A DNA stretch of 64,000 nucleotides, taken from contig JQNH01000001.1 of assembly GCA_000745135.1 (NCBI GenBank), forward strand, positions 4,077,501 to 4,141,500, in the 5' to 3' direction. Both the position numbers and the translations under genes were made by a program. The notes under the pieces were generated by a model. The model was not told the origin of the DNA and searched no databases. It saw only the letters and a list, made by a program, of their open reading frames with translations. Numbering within the stretch: the first letter of the stretch is position 1; each line of letters starts with the position of its first letter. Source of the stretch: Rhizobiales bacterium YIM 77505 (GTDB taxonomy: Bacteria > Pseudomonadota > Alphaproteobacteria > Rhizobiales > Beijerinckiaceae). Of this stretch, positions 16,235-26,100 are shown piece after piece.

Positions 16235-19200
16235 CTACCCAGCTTGGTGCGTTGCGGCCGCACGGGTGAGGGAGGCTTTGTCCGCGGCGAGCGTCAGCCC
16301 GAGCGTACGGCAGGCATTCTCCACTCGCATGAGCTCGGCCTCCGCTTCGGCCCCGCGCTCGCCCATGCCCCAGCGCGCGAGCGCCCGTCCCCAGGCCACG
16401 AAGGCCTCTCCCAACCCGAAGGGTTCCGCGCCGGCCATGAAGGCGTCGAGCGCGTCGGCCCAGCCGAAGGCCTGCTTCCAGAGGCCCGAGGCAAGGTCCG
16501 CCTCGATCATGGCGCGGTAGAAGAAGAGGTAGTTATGGCTCACGGCGCGGCCAGCGAGGAGTGCGGTCGCGCGCTCGATGGCGCTCTCCCGCTCGGCCTC
16601 CGTGTCGGAGGCGGCGGCGATTTCGGCCAGCACGATCGGCCCAAAATAGGTAGGGCCGGTCTCCTCGGCGATGCGCCACCCCTCTCTCGCCAGCCTGAGC
16701 GCCTCGTCGGGGCGACCCGAAAGCCGCGCCGCCCTCGCAAGAAAGGCGGCATTCTCGGCCTGGAAGCGCCGAGCGCCAAGTCGCTGCGCGATCTCCTCCG
16801 CGAGCTCCGCATGACGGGTAGCCTCGGCCGTCCGCCCCTGCTCGATGAGGGCGAGGAAGGCGCCGTGATGGCCGATCATCTCCGGGCGCTGAGCCCGGGC
16901 GCGGCGGGCGAGGTCGATGACGGCGAAGGTCTCGGAAAGCGCGCCGGGACCCTCGGTGAGGAAGCGCGTGAACGCCTCCATGGGCGCGTTGGCGAACTCA
17001 ATGCGTGCGAGCCCATGGGTGCGCGCCAGGGCGACGCAATCCCGGAACAGGGCGTGGGCCGTGCGGAAGCGGCCGAGGAGGTAGTTGGCGTCGCCCATTC
17101 CGCCGAGCGCGCGGACCTCCGCCTCCACGGATCGGGCGGTCCGCGCGAGGTCGAGCGACCGGGCGTGCGCCTGCAGGCATTCCTCGAGGCGACCCTGCGG
17201 AAAGAAAAGGTTGCCCCGCAGGTGATGGATCCTGGCGAGCTCTTCCGGAAGCGGCAGGCGCTCGGCGACCGCCTCGGCCCGCGCGAGCGCCTCCTCGGCC
17301 TCCCGGAGCCGGTCGGTCAGGCGCATGCCCTGGGCCAGGCCGATCTCCGCCCGGCAGCGCGAGGCGTCGTCGGGCGCGATCTCGGCCGCCTCGCCATAAG
17401 CGGACAGCGAGGCGTGGATGTCGCCGAGTTCCGCGTGGGCTTCCGCCTGGATCTCGAGGAGCGCGAAGCGCTCCGCCGGGTCGGTGGCGATCCGAAGCGC
17501 CCGCTCGGCGAGCGCGAGCGCTCGCTCGAAGTGGTAGGAGGCCATGTCCTCGCGGGCGGCCTCGGCATAGGCGCGGGGGGCGCCCGAGTCCTCGGCGAGG
17601 TCGAGATGCTGCGCCGCGACGAGCTTATCCCGCGGCGCGAAGCAGGCCGCGGCGGCGCGGTGCAGGGCTCGACGGCGCGACTTCGGCAACGTGCCGTAGA
17701 CCGCCTCCCGGATCAGGGCGTGCGCGAACTCGAACCCCGAGCCGCTTGGGCGAACGAGATCGACCAGCGCGAGATCCGCCGGACCGATGCTCTCCTCCGG
17801 CAGGAGCCGTGCGAGGTCGGCGTCCACGAAACGCACGCCGAGAACGGAGGCGGCCTGGAGGGCGCGCCGCGATTTGGCGGCGAGGCGGTCGAGCCTGGCG
17901 ACAACCGCGCTGGCGATGGAGACTGGAAGCGTATTGTCCTCGGCCTTGTGATGGAGGAGCTGCGCCAGGAACAGGGGATTGCCGTCCGAGCGCTCCGCGA
18001 GCGACCGGGCGCGGGCGTCCGAGCCGGTAATGCTTCCGGCGAGCGCCAGCGCGTCATCCGGCGCGAGCCGAGCGAGATCGATGGTGGCGAACGGGGTTCC
18101 GCCGATCGCCCTGCGCCACGCCTCGTCGATCGGATCGGATTCGATTCGGCACGTCATGACGAGGAGCGCCGGCAGCTGGCGCAGGCTCGCGGCCAGCCCC
18201 GCGAGGATCGCGAGCGTGGCGGCGTCGGCCCAATGGATGTCCTCGACGAGCACCAGAAGGGGTCCGCTGCGGCAGGCCTCCCCGGCGAGGCGCCCCATGG
18301 CCTCGGCCCGCGCCCGCCGGCGCTCGTCCTGGCTCATGGCCGCATAGGGCGCTTCCTCTTCGGGAAGGGCGGCAAGGCCGAGGAGGTCTCGGACCGCAGC
18401 GGCCTCGTCGGCCCGAAGGTGGCCCTGCTCGAGGAGGCGGCGCGGGAAGCCCTCGATCTCATCCTCACTCTTGTCCGAGCCGGCGAGCGAGCGCGCCAAC
18501 TGCTGCGTCGCATCCATGCGCCGGCCGGCGCCGAATTCGAGCACGGCGGCGGTCGCTGCCCGGATGCCGCGTAGGAGCGCGGCTTGGCGCAGCTCCTCGG
18601 CAAGGCGCGATTTCCCGATGCCCGCTTCGCCGCGGAGGAGGATGGCGGCGCCGGTCCCGGTCCGGACCGCGGCGTCGAGGCGCTCGGTCAGCAGGGCCAG
18701 TTCGGCGTCCCGGCCGACGAAAGGGAGAGCGCCTCCCTGCGCCGGCGTCGGCGCGGCGTCGTCCGTGACGCGCCAGGCCGGAATCGGCTGCTCGAAGCCG
18801 TCGAGCCGGAGAAGGCCCGCCTCCTCGCAGGCGAAGCGGCCGTCGAGGCCAAGCCTCGTCTCGGCCGAGATGAGCGTCGTTCCGCGGGGCGCCGCATCGC
18901 ACAGGCGCGCGGCGAGGTTCACGACGGGGCCGGTTACGGCGTAGTCGCGGCGGACGTCGCTCCCAACCGAGGCCGCCATGACCATGCCGGTGGCGACGCC
19001 GCAATGGAGATCGAGGCCATCGAGGCCCCGCTCGCTGGCAAGGCCGAGCAGTTCGGCGCGGATCGCCAGCGCCGTCCGCACGGCACGCAGAGGATCGTCC
19101 GGATGGGCAGTCGGCGCGCCGAAGAGCGCCATGACGCAGTCGCCGATGTGCTGATGCGCGAGGCCGCCAGCCTCGCGGATGATGCGGTCGGCGAGCTGAT

Positions 19201-19486
19201 AGAAGGCGGCCAGCACCCCTTGCGTCTCCTCGGGGTCGAGCCGGTTGGTGAGCGCCGTGTAGCCGGACAGGTCGGCGAAGAGGATGCTGACCGGCCTGCG
19301 CTCGCCCTCGCCCGCCGCGGAGGCCACGGACGTGCCTGGAAGCGGCTGGCCGCAGCCGCCGCAGAAGCGGTCGATGGGCTCGTTGGAGAAGCCGCAGGCC
19401 GGGCAGAGCGACGGCAGCGCCGCCCCACAGCCGCCGCAGAAGCGACGGCCCGTCTTGTTGTCGTGGCCGCAGGCCGGGCACTGCAT
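16235..19486 (-). CDS. Zinc-ribbon / class III adenylate-guanylate cyclase / AAA-type ATPase / TPR protein
   Basis: A 1083-aa multidomain signalling protein. Residues 1-50 hold two zinc ribbons (CPACGHDN...CGGCG, CPACGFSN...CGGCG). Residues 65-235 form a class III cyclase domain with metal Asps D72 (FADLSGYTALTN) and D116 (HIGDCVMALFG) and the N190/R194 pair (NLAARL), so catalysis is plausible. A P-loop ATPase (GEAGIGKS, 286-293; LVLVEDIHWAD) and long TPR-rich C-terminus follow. It resembles the cyclase-ATPase regulators common in rhizobia. The true start is the ATG at 19486: the open frame continues 393 codons upstream only as the antisense of glmM. The ligand and output are unknown. Confidence 0.9.
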   Translation of the reverse strand: MQCPACGHDNKTGRRFCGGCGAALPSLCPACGFSNEPIDRFCGGCGQPLPGTSVASAAGEGERRPVSILFADLSGYTALTNRLDPEETQGVLAAFYQLADRIIREAGGLAHQHIGDCVMALFGAPTAHPDDPLRAVRTALAIRAELLGLASERGLDGLDLHCGVATGMVMAASVGSDVRRDYAVTGPVVNLAARLCDAAPRGTTLISAETRLGLDGRFACEEAGLLRLDGFEQPIPAWRVTDDAAPTPAQGGALPFVGRDAELALLTERLDAAVRTGTGAAILLRGEAGIGKSRLAEELRQAALLRGIRAATAAVLEFGAGRRMDATQQLARSLAGSDKSEDEIEGFPRRLLEQGHLRADEAAAVRDLLGLAALPEEEAPYAAMSQDERRRARAEAMGRLAGEACRSGPLLVLVEDIHWADAATLAILAGLAASLRQLPALLVMTCRIESDPIDEAWRRAIGGTPFATIDLARLAPDDALALAGSITGSDARARSLAERSDGNPLFLAQLLHHKAEDNTLPVSIASAVVARLDRLAAKSRRALQAASVLGVRFVDADLARLLPEESIGPADLALVDLVRPSGSGFEFAHALIREAVYGTLPKSRRRALHRAAAACFAPRDKLVAAQHLDLAEDSGAPRAYAEAAREDMASYHFERALALAERALRIATDPAERFALLEIQAEAHAELGDIHASLSAYGEAAEIAPDDASRCRAEIGLAQGMRLTDRLREAEEALARAEAVAERLPLPEELARIHHLRGNLFFPQGRLEECLQAHARSLDLARTARSVEAEVRALGGMGDANYLLGRFRTAHALFRDCVALARTHGLARIEFANAPMEAFTRFLTEGPGALSETFAVIDLARRARAQRPEMIGHHGAFLALIEQGRTAEATRHAELAEEIAQRLGARRFQAENAAFLARAARLSGRPDEALRLAREGWRIAEETGPTYFGPIVLAEIAAASDTEAERESAIERATALLAGRAVSHNYLFFYRAMIEADLASGLWKQAFGWADALDAFMAGAEPFGLGEAFVAWGRALARWGMGERGAEAEAELMRVENACRTLGLTLAADKASLTRAAATHQAG

Positions 19487-19569
19487 CCGTCCGCCAGCAT
19501 AACACGCGTGGGCGCCGCGAACATCCGGGCCCGAGCCGCGCGGCTCCGGCAGGGTCTGGGCGGGCGAGC

Positions 19570-19604
19570 GTTCACCCTGTAAGAAATGATCACATTTTGT
19601 GAAC
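19570..19604. promoter_or_regulatory. AT-rich dyad cluster between divergent cyclase and glmM genes
   Basis: The 210-base divergent gap holds overlapping inverted repeats in an AT-rich pocket: TCACA-TTT-TGTGA (19590-19602), AAATG-ATCA-CATTT (19584-19597) and GTTCAC...GTGAAC (19570-19604). The TGTGA half-sites resemble CRP-family boxes but are inverted with a short spacer. A candidate operator for one or both genes. Confidence 0.4.
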
Positions 19605-19696
19605 CGCTCGGCGGGACGATCCACGAGGCGCGGTGATATAGAGGAAGATGACCAGGATCGGATCGCGCCGTCCAACAGGCGCGGCCTTAAAAGCAA

Positions 19697-21049
19697 ATGA
19701 CTGACATGACTCGCAAGTACTTCGGAACCGATGGCATTCGGGGGCGCGCGAACGGCGTCATCACGCCAGAGCTTGCGCTCAGGGTGGGGCAGGCGGCCGG
19801 GCTCTTGTTCCAGCGGGGTGACTACCGGCACCGGGTGGTCATCGGCAAGGACACCCGCCTGTCCGGCTACATGATCGAATCCGCCCTGCAGGCGGGGTTC
19901 ACCTCCGTCGGAATGGACGTGCTGCTCCTCGGCCCTATGCCGACGCCGGCCGTTGCCATGCTGACGCGTTCCATGCGGGCGGACCTCGGCGTCATGATCT
20001 CGGCCTCGCACAACCCTTACGAGGACAACGGCATCAAGCTGTTCGGGCCGGACGGCTTCAAGCTGTCCGATGAGGTCGAGCGCGAGATCGAGGCGCTGAT
20101 GGACTCCGACCTGTCCAGACGGCTGGCGAACTCGCGGCTGCTCGGGCGGGCGAAGCGCATCGAGAGCGTGCATGCGCGCTACATCGAGTTTGCGAAGCGA
20201 ACCCTGCCGCGCCAGCTCGACCTTGAAGGCATGCGGGTGGTGGTCGACTGCGCCAACGGCGCCGCTTATCGCGTCGCTCCCGAGACGCTGTGGGAGCTTG
20301 GCGCGGAGGTGGTGCCCATGGGCGTGGAGCCCGACGGCTTCAACATCAACCGGGACGTCGGCTCCACATCGCCCGAGGCGCTGATCCGCAAGGTACGGGA
20401 ACTGCGCGCCGACATCGGCATCGCGCTCGACGGTGACGCCGACCGCGTCCTGGTCGTCGACGAGAAGGGACAGCTCGTGGACGGCGACCAGCTCATGGCC
20501 GTCATCGCCCGCTCCTGGCAGGAGGATGGCCGGCTCGCAAGGCCGGGGGTGGTCGCCACCATCATGTCCAATCTCGGCCTTGAGCGCTTCCTCGGCGGCC
20601 TCGGGCTCACCCTCGCCCGCACCGCCGTCGGCGACCGCTATGTCCTCGAGCACATGCGCGAGCATGGCTACAATCTTGGCGGCGAGCAGTCAGGCCACAT
20701 CATCCTGTCCGATTACACCACGACGGGGGACGGCCTGCTTGCGGCGCTGCAGCTCCTCTCGGTCGTCAAGCGGGTCGACAGGCCGGTGAGCGAGGTCTGC
20801 CACTGCTTCGAGCCCCTCCCGCAGATCCTGAAGAACGTCCGCTACAGCAATGGCCAGCCTTTGCAGAAGGACACGGTCGTCACCGCGATCGAATCGGCGC
20901 GCCAGCGCCTCGGGGAGTCGGGGCGCTTGGTGATTCGCCCCTCCGGCACCGAGCCCGTCATCCGCGTCATGGCCGAGGGCGACAACCGCGATCTCGTGAC
21001 CCAAGTCGTCGAGGACGTCGTGGACGCCCTTACCCAGGCGGCAGCCTGA
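19697..21049 (+). CDS. glmM: Phosphoglucosamine mutase GlmM
   Basis: A 450-aa enzyme that converts glucosamine-6-phosphate to glucosamine-1-phosphate for UDP-GlcNAc, peptidoglycan and LPS synthesis. Signature regions: [10 protein letters not shown] at the N-terminus, the phosphoserine loop [17 protein letters not shown], the metal loop [11 protein letters not shown], the sugar loop GGEQSGHII and the phosphate loop [15 protein letters not shown]. The start could be 19697 or the ATG at 19706; neither has a strong ribosome site. In related genomes glmM usually follows ftsH; here the cyclase and two insertion sequences intervene. Confidence 0.96.
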   Translation: MTDMTRKYFGTDGIRGRANGVITPELALRVGQAAGLLFQRGDYRHRVVIGKDTRLSGYMIESALQAGFTSVGMDVLLLGPMPTPAVAMLTRSMRADLGVMISASHNPYEDNGIKLFGPDGFKLSDEVEREIEALMDSDLSRRLANSRLLGRAKRIESVHARYIEFAKRTLPRQLDLEGMRVVVDCANGAAYRVAPETLWELGAEVVPMGVEPDGFNINRDVGSTSPEALIRKVRELRADIGIALDGDADRVLVVDEKGQLVDGDQLMAVIARSWQEDGRLARPGVVATIMSNLGLERFLGGLGLTLARTAVGDRYVLEHMREHGYNLGGEQSGHIILSDYTTTGDGLLAALQLLSVVKRVDRPVSEVCHCFEPLPQILKNVRYSNGQPLQKDTVVTAIESARQRLGESGRLVIRPSGTEPVIRVMAEGDNRDLVTQVVEDVVDALTQAAA

Positions 21050-21066
21050 GACTCAAGCAGCGACTG

Positions 21067-21087
21067 CCTCCCCGCAAGACGGGGAGG
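21067..21087 (+). terminator. Hairpin after glmM (8-bp stem, no T-tract)
   Basis: CCTCCCCG-CAAGA-CGGGGAGG lies 17 bases after the glmM stop. There is no U-run after it, so it may be a Rho-independent-like pause or mRNA-stabilising hairpin. Confidence 0.45.
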
Positions 21088-21125
21088 ATCGCCGGTGCAC
21101 TCCTCATCAAGGTTAATTCTTAAGC

Positions 21126-21141
21126 TTAAGCTCCCTTTAAC
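21126..21141 (+). promoter_or_regulatory. CtrA-type box TTAA-N7-TTAAC upstream of first beta-barrel gene
   Basis: TTAAGCTCCCTTTAAC matches the alphaproteobacterial CtrA consensus TTAA-N7-TTAA exactly, 82 bases before the start codon. The paralogous gene downstream has the same motif at a similar distance, which supports function. Confidence 0.6.
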
Positions 21142-21223
21142 GTCTCTCTGAGACATTCCCTTCGTTGCGATCAGCTGTGCGAGGCCGATGCCTGGCCTCG
21201 CGCAAGAACGAAGGGACCCTGTC

Positions 21224-22075
21224 ATGGGCAGCCTCAAGTCATTCGCTCTGGCGGGAGCGTTCGTCCTCGCGGCCTCTGCTGCGCCCCTTGCCGCCGATCT
21301 GTTGCCGCCTCCGCCGCCCGCCCCCTATGGCCCAGTGGCGGAGCCCTTCGGCGGCTGGTATCTGCGCGGCGATGTGGGCGTCGGCATCGCCGACTTCGAC
21401 AAGGTGGAGGGCGTCAACACCGTGACGCCGCCGGGCTTCACGCCTCCGCCGGACGGATACCGCCTCGACTCCAAGGTCATGGGCGACCAGGTCATCGTCG
21501 GAATCGGCGCCGGCTACCAGTTCAACGGCTGGCTCCGGGCGGATGTCACGGCCGAGTATCGATCGGCGGCCCAGATCAAGACTGTCGAGAGCTACATCTA
21601 TCCCGGCGATCCGTTCCGCAGCGTGGACCAGGTCGACGGCAAGCTCTCCTCGATTGTTGGTCTGGTGAACGGCTATATCGATCTTGGCACATGGGGCGGC
21701 TTCACCCCCTTCGTCGGCGCCGGCGTCGGCTTTGCCCGTCACAAGACGATGGGCATGACCGATATCGCCGGGACGCCCTTCGGAGGCGGCCTCGCTGGAT
21801 CGGGACCCGACAAGGATGTGACGAAGTTCGCATGGGCCCTGCATGCCGGCGTCGGCTACGAGGTCACGCCGAATGTCAAGCTGGAGCTCGCCTATCGCTA
21901 CCTGGATATGGGTCGGGCCGAAACGGGGCCGCTGACCTGCTACGCGCCGTGCGGCCTGTCGACCGTCTATTCCTACAAGGATCTTCACTCGCATGATGTG
22001 AAGCTCGGCATGCGCTGGATGTTCGGGGTGCCGGTCGCCATGGCCGAGCCTGCGCCCCTCATCCGCAAGTATTAA
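21224..22075 (+). CDS. Outer-membrane beta-barrel protein (paralogue 1)
   Basis: A 283-aa secreted protein. The signal peptide (MGSLKSFALAGAFVLAASAAPLAA, cleaved before DLLPPP) is followed by a Pro-rich linker and an eight-stranded-barrel-type domain: GGWYLRGDVGVGIADF, GIGAGYQFNGWLRADVTAEYR, LVNGYIDLGTWGGFTPFVGAGVGFA, VTPNVKLELAYRYLDMG and a final strand HDVKLGMRWMF. These fragments match the rhizobial Omp25/Omp31-like porin family. The start at 21224 is preferred to 21188 because it gives a clean signal peptide. A CtrA-type box precedes it and a strong terminator follows. Confidence 0.88.
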   Translation: MGSLKSFALAGAFVLAASAAPLAADLLPPPPPAPYGPVAEPFGGWYLRGDVGVGIADFDKVEGVNTVTPPGFTPPPDGYRLDSKVMGDQVIVGIGAGYQFNGWLRADVTAEYRSAAQIKTVESYIYPGDPFRSVDQVDGKLSSIVGLVNGYIDLGTWGGFTPFVGAGVGFARHKTMGMTDIAGTPFGGGLAGSGPDKDVTKFAWALHAGVGYEVTPNVKLELAYRYLDMGRAETGPLTCYAPCGLSTVYSYKDLHSHDVKLGMRWMFGVPVAMAEPAPLIRKY

Positions 22076-22093
22076 GCAGGTCTAGCCCTGTAG

Positions 22094-22128
22094 AAAGCGG
22101 CGCGGATCGTGGTCCGCGCCGCTTTTTT
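22094..22128 (+). terminator. Intrinsic terminator after beta-barrel gene 1
   Basis: A 13-bp stem (arms AAAGCGGCGCGGA and TCCGCGCCGCTTT) with a six-base loop is followed by a T6 run at 22123-22128. It lies 19 bases after the stop and isolates this gene from its paralogue. Confidence 0.9.
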
Positions 22129-22186
22129 GCGCCTGGAAAGCGCCGACGGGGCCGCTCCAGGAAGAACCGAGGAATTCCCGTTAAGG

Positions 22187-22202
22187 TTAAGCGGCGCTTA
22201 AC
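22187..22202 (+). promoter_or_regulatory. CtrA-type box TTAA-N7-TTAAC upstream of second beta-barrel gene
   Basis: TTAAGCGGCGCTTAAC matches the CtrA consensus exactly and is preceded by a further TTAA at 22181. It is 96 bases before the start codon of the second paralogue. Confidence 0.6.
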
Positions 22203-22298
22203 TTCTCCCGGTCATCCTATTCCTCGTGAGTCGTACGGCCACAAACTTTGAGTCGCTCGGGCTGAACATCACCCGATATCGCGTAGAGGAACTCTGCC

Positions 22299-23087
22299 AT
22301 GGGCAGCCTGAAGACCCGTCTCGCCGCCGTCGCAGCTATCGTTGCCACGCCGCATGCCTTCGCGGCCGACATGCTCATGCCGCCGCCCCCCGGTCCCGCG
22401 CCCGTTCTGGCTGAGCTCGGGACCGGCTGGTATCTGCGCGGCGACGTCGGATATGCGGAGTATGCAAAGGTCAAGGAGGAGATCGGCTTCAGCGCCGGAC
22501 GGCCGTTTGATCTGATCGACTTGGAGAGCACCTGGTCGGTCGGCGCCGGCTTTGGCTACCAGTTCACGAACTGGCTGCGCGCCGACGTGACTGTGGATTA
22601 CCGCGACGAGGCCCGTTTCAGGGCTTTGAGCTCCCGGACCGGCTATGTGGAGGGGTTCTCGACGGATCGCGCCAAGTTCGAATCCACTACCTTCTTCCTT
22701 AACGGCTATATCGATCTCGGAAGCTGGTATGGCTTCACGCCCTACGTGGGTGCCGGCATCGGCCTGGCCCAGAATCGCCTTGCCAACTACGTCACGCAGG
22801 TGACCTGCCTCATGCCGAGCTGCGGCGATCCGACACCAGGCGCGAGCTATCCGCTCGGTCCGCAGGCGGAGAACGTCATGAGGGCCCGGACGAACTACAA
22901 CCTCGCTTGGGCCCTGATGGCTGGGGCAGCCGTCGATCTCGGCGCCGGCTTCAAGCTCGACCTCGGCTATCGCTATGTACGCCTTGGAGATGTGCGCACG
23001 GAGCTCGACCCTTGGGGCGTGGGCACGAAGCTCAAGGCCCTTGACGCCCATGAGGCCCGCGTCGGCTTCCGCTACATGCTCGATTGA
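22299..23087 (+). CDS. Outer-membrane beta-barrel protein (paralogue 2)
   Basis: A 262-aa paralogue of the preceding gene. The signal peptide MGSLKTRLAAVAAIVATPHAFA is cleaved before ADMLMPPPP; the barrel shares GWYLRGDVGYAEY, GAGFGYQFTNWLRADVTVDYR, FLNGYIDLGSWYGFTPYVGAG, and KLDLGYRYVRLGD, ending in EARVGFRYMLD with the C-terminal outer-membrane-protein pattern. A Cys pair in the loop CLMPSCGD also occurs as CYAPCG in paralogue 1. The two arose by tandem duplication and each keeps its own promoter and terminator. Confidence 0.88.
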   Translation: MGSLKTRLAAVAAIVATPHAFAADMLMPPPPGPAPVLAELGTGWYLRGDVGYAEYAKVKEEIGFSAGRPFDLIDLESTWSVGAGFGYQFTNWLRADVTVDYRDEARFRALSSRTGYVEGFSTDRAKFESTTFFLNGYIDLGSWYGFTPYVGAGIGLAQNRLANYVTQVTCLMPSCGDPTPGASYPLGPQAENVMRARTNYNLAWALMAGAAVDLGAGFKLDLGYRYVRLGDVRTELDPWGVGTKLKALDAHEARVGFRYMLD

Positions 23088-23116
23088 GCAGGCGAGAGAC
23101 TCAGTCCTCAGAAGCG

Positions 23117-23150
23117 GGAAGGGCGGATCGCTGATCCGCCCTTCCTGTTT
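23117..23150. terminator. Intrinsic terminator between convergent beta-barrel and RND genes
   Basis: A 13-bp stem (GGAAGGGCGGATC/GATCCGCCCTTCC) with a GCT loop is followed by TGTTT on the plus strand. It ends at the RND pump stop codon, so it may serve both convergent genes, although only the plus side has a T-rich tail. Confidence 0.8.
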
Positions 23151-26100
23151 ACTCTGCCGGTTGCGGATGGCGCTCCTCGTCCTCGCCTTGCCTCGCCTCC
23201 TGCCGACGCAACCGGTCGAGCAGCAGGGCGGTGTAGTTCGAGGGCCGGCTATAGCCGCCGATCAGAAGATAGAGCGACGGCACCACCAGGGTCGTGAGCA
23301 GCGTTGAGAGGCCAACACCACCGACGATCACCCAGCCGATGGCATTGCGCGCCTCGGCCCCGGCGCCCGTCGAAAGGGCGAGGGGGACCGCGCCGCCGAT
23401 GGTCGCGATGGAGGTCATGAGGATCGGTCTCAAACGCAACACCGAGGACTCGATGACGGCCTCCCTGACCGAGAGGCCCCGCTGCCGCAGCTGGTTCGCA
23501 AACTCGACGATCAGGATGCCGTTCTTGGTCATGAGACCGATTAGCAGGATCATGCCGATCTGGCTGTAGATGTTGAGCGACTGCCCGGTGAGCCAAAGGG
23601 CCAGCAGACCCCCGGTGACGGCGAGCGGCACGGTGACGATGATGATGAGAGGGTTGATCCAGCTCTCGAACTGAGCCGCCAGCACCAGGAACACCACCAA
23701 GAGCGCGATGGCGAAGGTGACGTAGATGGCGTTCGAGGCGTCCTTGAATTCCTTCGACTGCCCCTTGTAGCCAATGCGCGCCTCGGGCGGCAGCTCCTCG
23801 CGCACGATCTGCTCAAGGATCGCCAGCCCCTCGCCGATGGAGGCCGTCGGCACGAGGGAGGCCTGGATGGTAATGGATCTCAGGCGGTCCTGCCGGTTGA
23901 GCACCTGCGGGGCCGCGGCCTCGCTGTAGCTCACGAAGGCCGACAGCGGCACGAGATCGCCATTGGCGGCGCGCACGAAGGTGTTGGCGAGGTCGGACGG
24001 TGTTGCCCGGTCTTGCGCCCGGGCCCGCACGATCACGGGGTACTCGTCACCACGGCTGACGAAGGTCGAAACCTCCCGCTCGCCGAACATGAGTTCCAGC
24101 GTCTTGCCGATATCCTCCACGGAGACGCCGAGATCTGCCGCGCGGGCGCGGTCGATCCGGACCCGTACGTCAGGCTGAGACTCCTTGTAGTCGGTATCGA
24201 GGTTGACGAAAATGCCTGCCGCTTGCGCCCGCTGCACCACCCGATCGACCCAGCCCTTGATGGTGCTGTAGTCCGGGCCGCCGATCACGAACTGGATCGG
24301 CTGCTGAAACCCACGCTGGCCGAGCGAGCCGGGATTGACTGGGAAGGCGCGCGCGCCGGGGAAGCCGCCGACCGTGCCCACGAGCTCGCGCGTCAGGTCC
24401 TGCTGCTTCACATTGCGCTTCTCCCACGGCACGAGACGAACGATGACGAGCCCGGAGTTGACGGGGGCGGGCCGCTGAAAGCCCGGAGCGACCTGGCTCA
24501 GGATCGATGAGACGACGCCCGTGTTCTCGAGGGGTTTCAAGGCGCGCTCGACCTCTTTCACCCGCTCCCGCGTGTAGTCGAGGCTCGCTCCTTCCGGGGC
24601 GGTCACCGGGATGATGATGACGCCGCGGTCCTCGACCGGAGCGAACTCCTTGGGGATCGCGAGGAAGAGATTGTAGGCCGAGAGCGAGACGACGACGCCG
24701 ATGGCAAGGAAGACAAGGGGAACCCGAAGCGCGCGCGACAGGATCCAGCGATAGCCGTTGGTCATGCCCTCGAAGATCGGCTCGGTCCAGCGAAAGATCG
24801 GGCCGTGGGCCGGACGCATCAGCTTCGAGCACATCATCGGCGTCAACGTCCGCGCGACCACGCCCGAAAAGAAGATGGCCGCGGCGAGCTGGATGGCGAA
24901 CTCGCGGAAGAGCCGCCCCGTGTTGCCGGTCATGAAGGCGAGCGGCACGAAGACCGCGATCAGCGTCGCGGTCGTGGCAATGACGGCAAAGCCGATCTCC
25001 CTTGCACCGTCGAAGGCGGCAAGGAGGGGCACCTGCCCGTCCTCGATGCGGCGATGGACGTTCTCGATCTCGACGATGGCGTCGTCGACGACGATGCCGA
25101 TGGCCAGCACGACCGCAAGCAGCGTCAGGACATTGATCGATGCCCCGAACATCGCCGTGATCATGTAGGACGCGATCACCGACACTGGGATCGCGACGAT
25201 GGCGACGATGGTCGAGCGCCAGTCGCGCAGGAAGACGAGGATCACGAGAACCACGAGGGCGATGCCTTCGAGCAGCACCTTCAGAACGCCGCTGATGGAG
25301 GCCCGGATGAACTGGCTCTCGTCGTACATCACCTCGGCCGTGGTGCCGGGGGGTAGCGCGTCCTTGAGCCTCTCGAGCTCGGCGCGCACGCCATTGGCGA
25401 CCGCCAGCGTGTTGGCCGTCGATTGGCGCACGATGCCAAGGCCGATGGCCGTCTGTCCGGAGGAGTAGAACTCGAAGCGCTCGTCCTCGGCGCCGACCTC
25501 GACGCGGGCCACCTCGCCGAGCCGCACGAGGTAGCCGTTCTTGTTGGAGACGATGATCCGGCGGAACTCTTCCGGGGTCGAAAGGCGCGAGTCCGTCTTC
25601 ACGGTGAGCTCGCGCTTCGCAGACTCCAGCCGCCCGCCCGGTAGTTCGACGTTCTGCTTCTTGATGGCGGTCTCGACGTCCTGGACCGTAAGGCCGCGGG
25701 CGGCAAGGGCGGGGCGGTCGATCCAGATGCGCATCGAATAGCGCCGTTCGCCGCCGATATAGACGTTGGCGACCCCGTCCACGGTGGCGAGACGGTCGAC
25801 ATAGACCCGCTTCAGAAAGTCCGAAAGCTCCAGAGCATCGAGGGTTGACGAGGTGACGCCGATCCACATGATCGCTGAGGCATTGGCGTCGACCTTGCGC
25901 ACGACAGGCGGATCAGCGCCCTCGGGGAGCCGCCCGATCACGCGCGAGACGGCGTCGCGAACGTCGGACGCGGCAGCCTCAGGCGGCCGGTTCACGTTGA
26001 ACTCGATGGTCACCGAGGAGCGGTCGTTGCGGCTCTCGGAGGTGATCTGGCGGATGCCTTCGAGCCCCGCCACGGCTCCTTCGATGATTTCGGTGATGCG

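Noticed and set aside
19487-20665. Upstream extension of the cyclase frame to 1476 residues
   Set aside because: The extra 393 codons are the antisense of glmM, show no family similarity, and the zinc-ribbon start MQCPACGHDN is a natural N-terminus.
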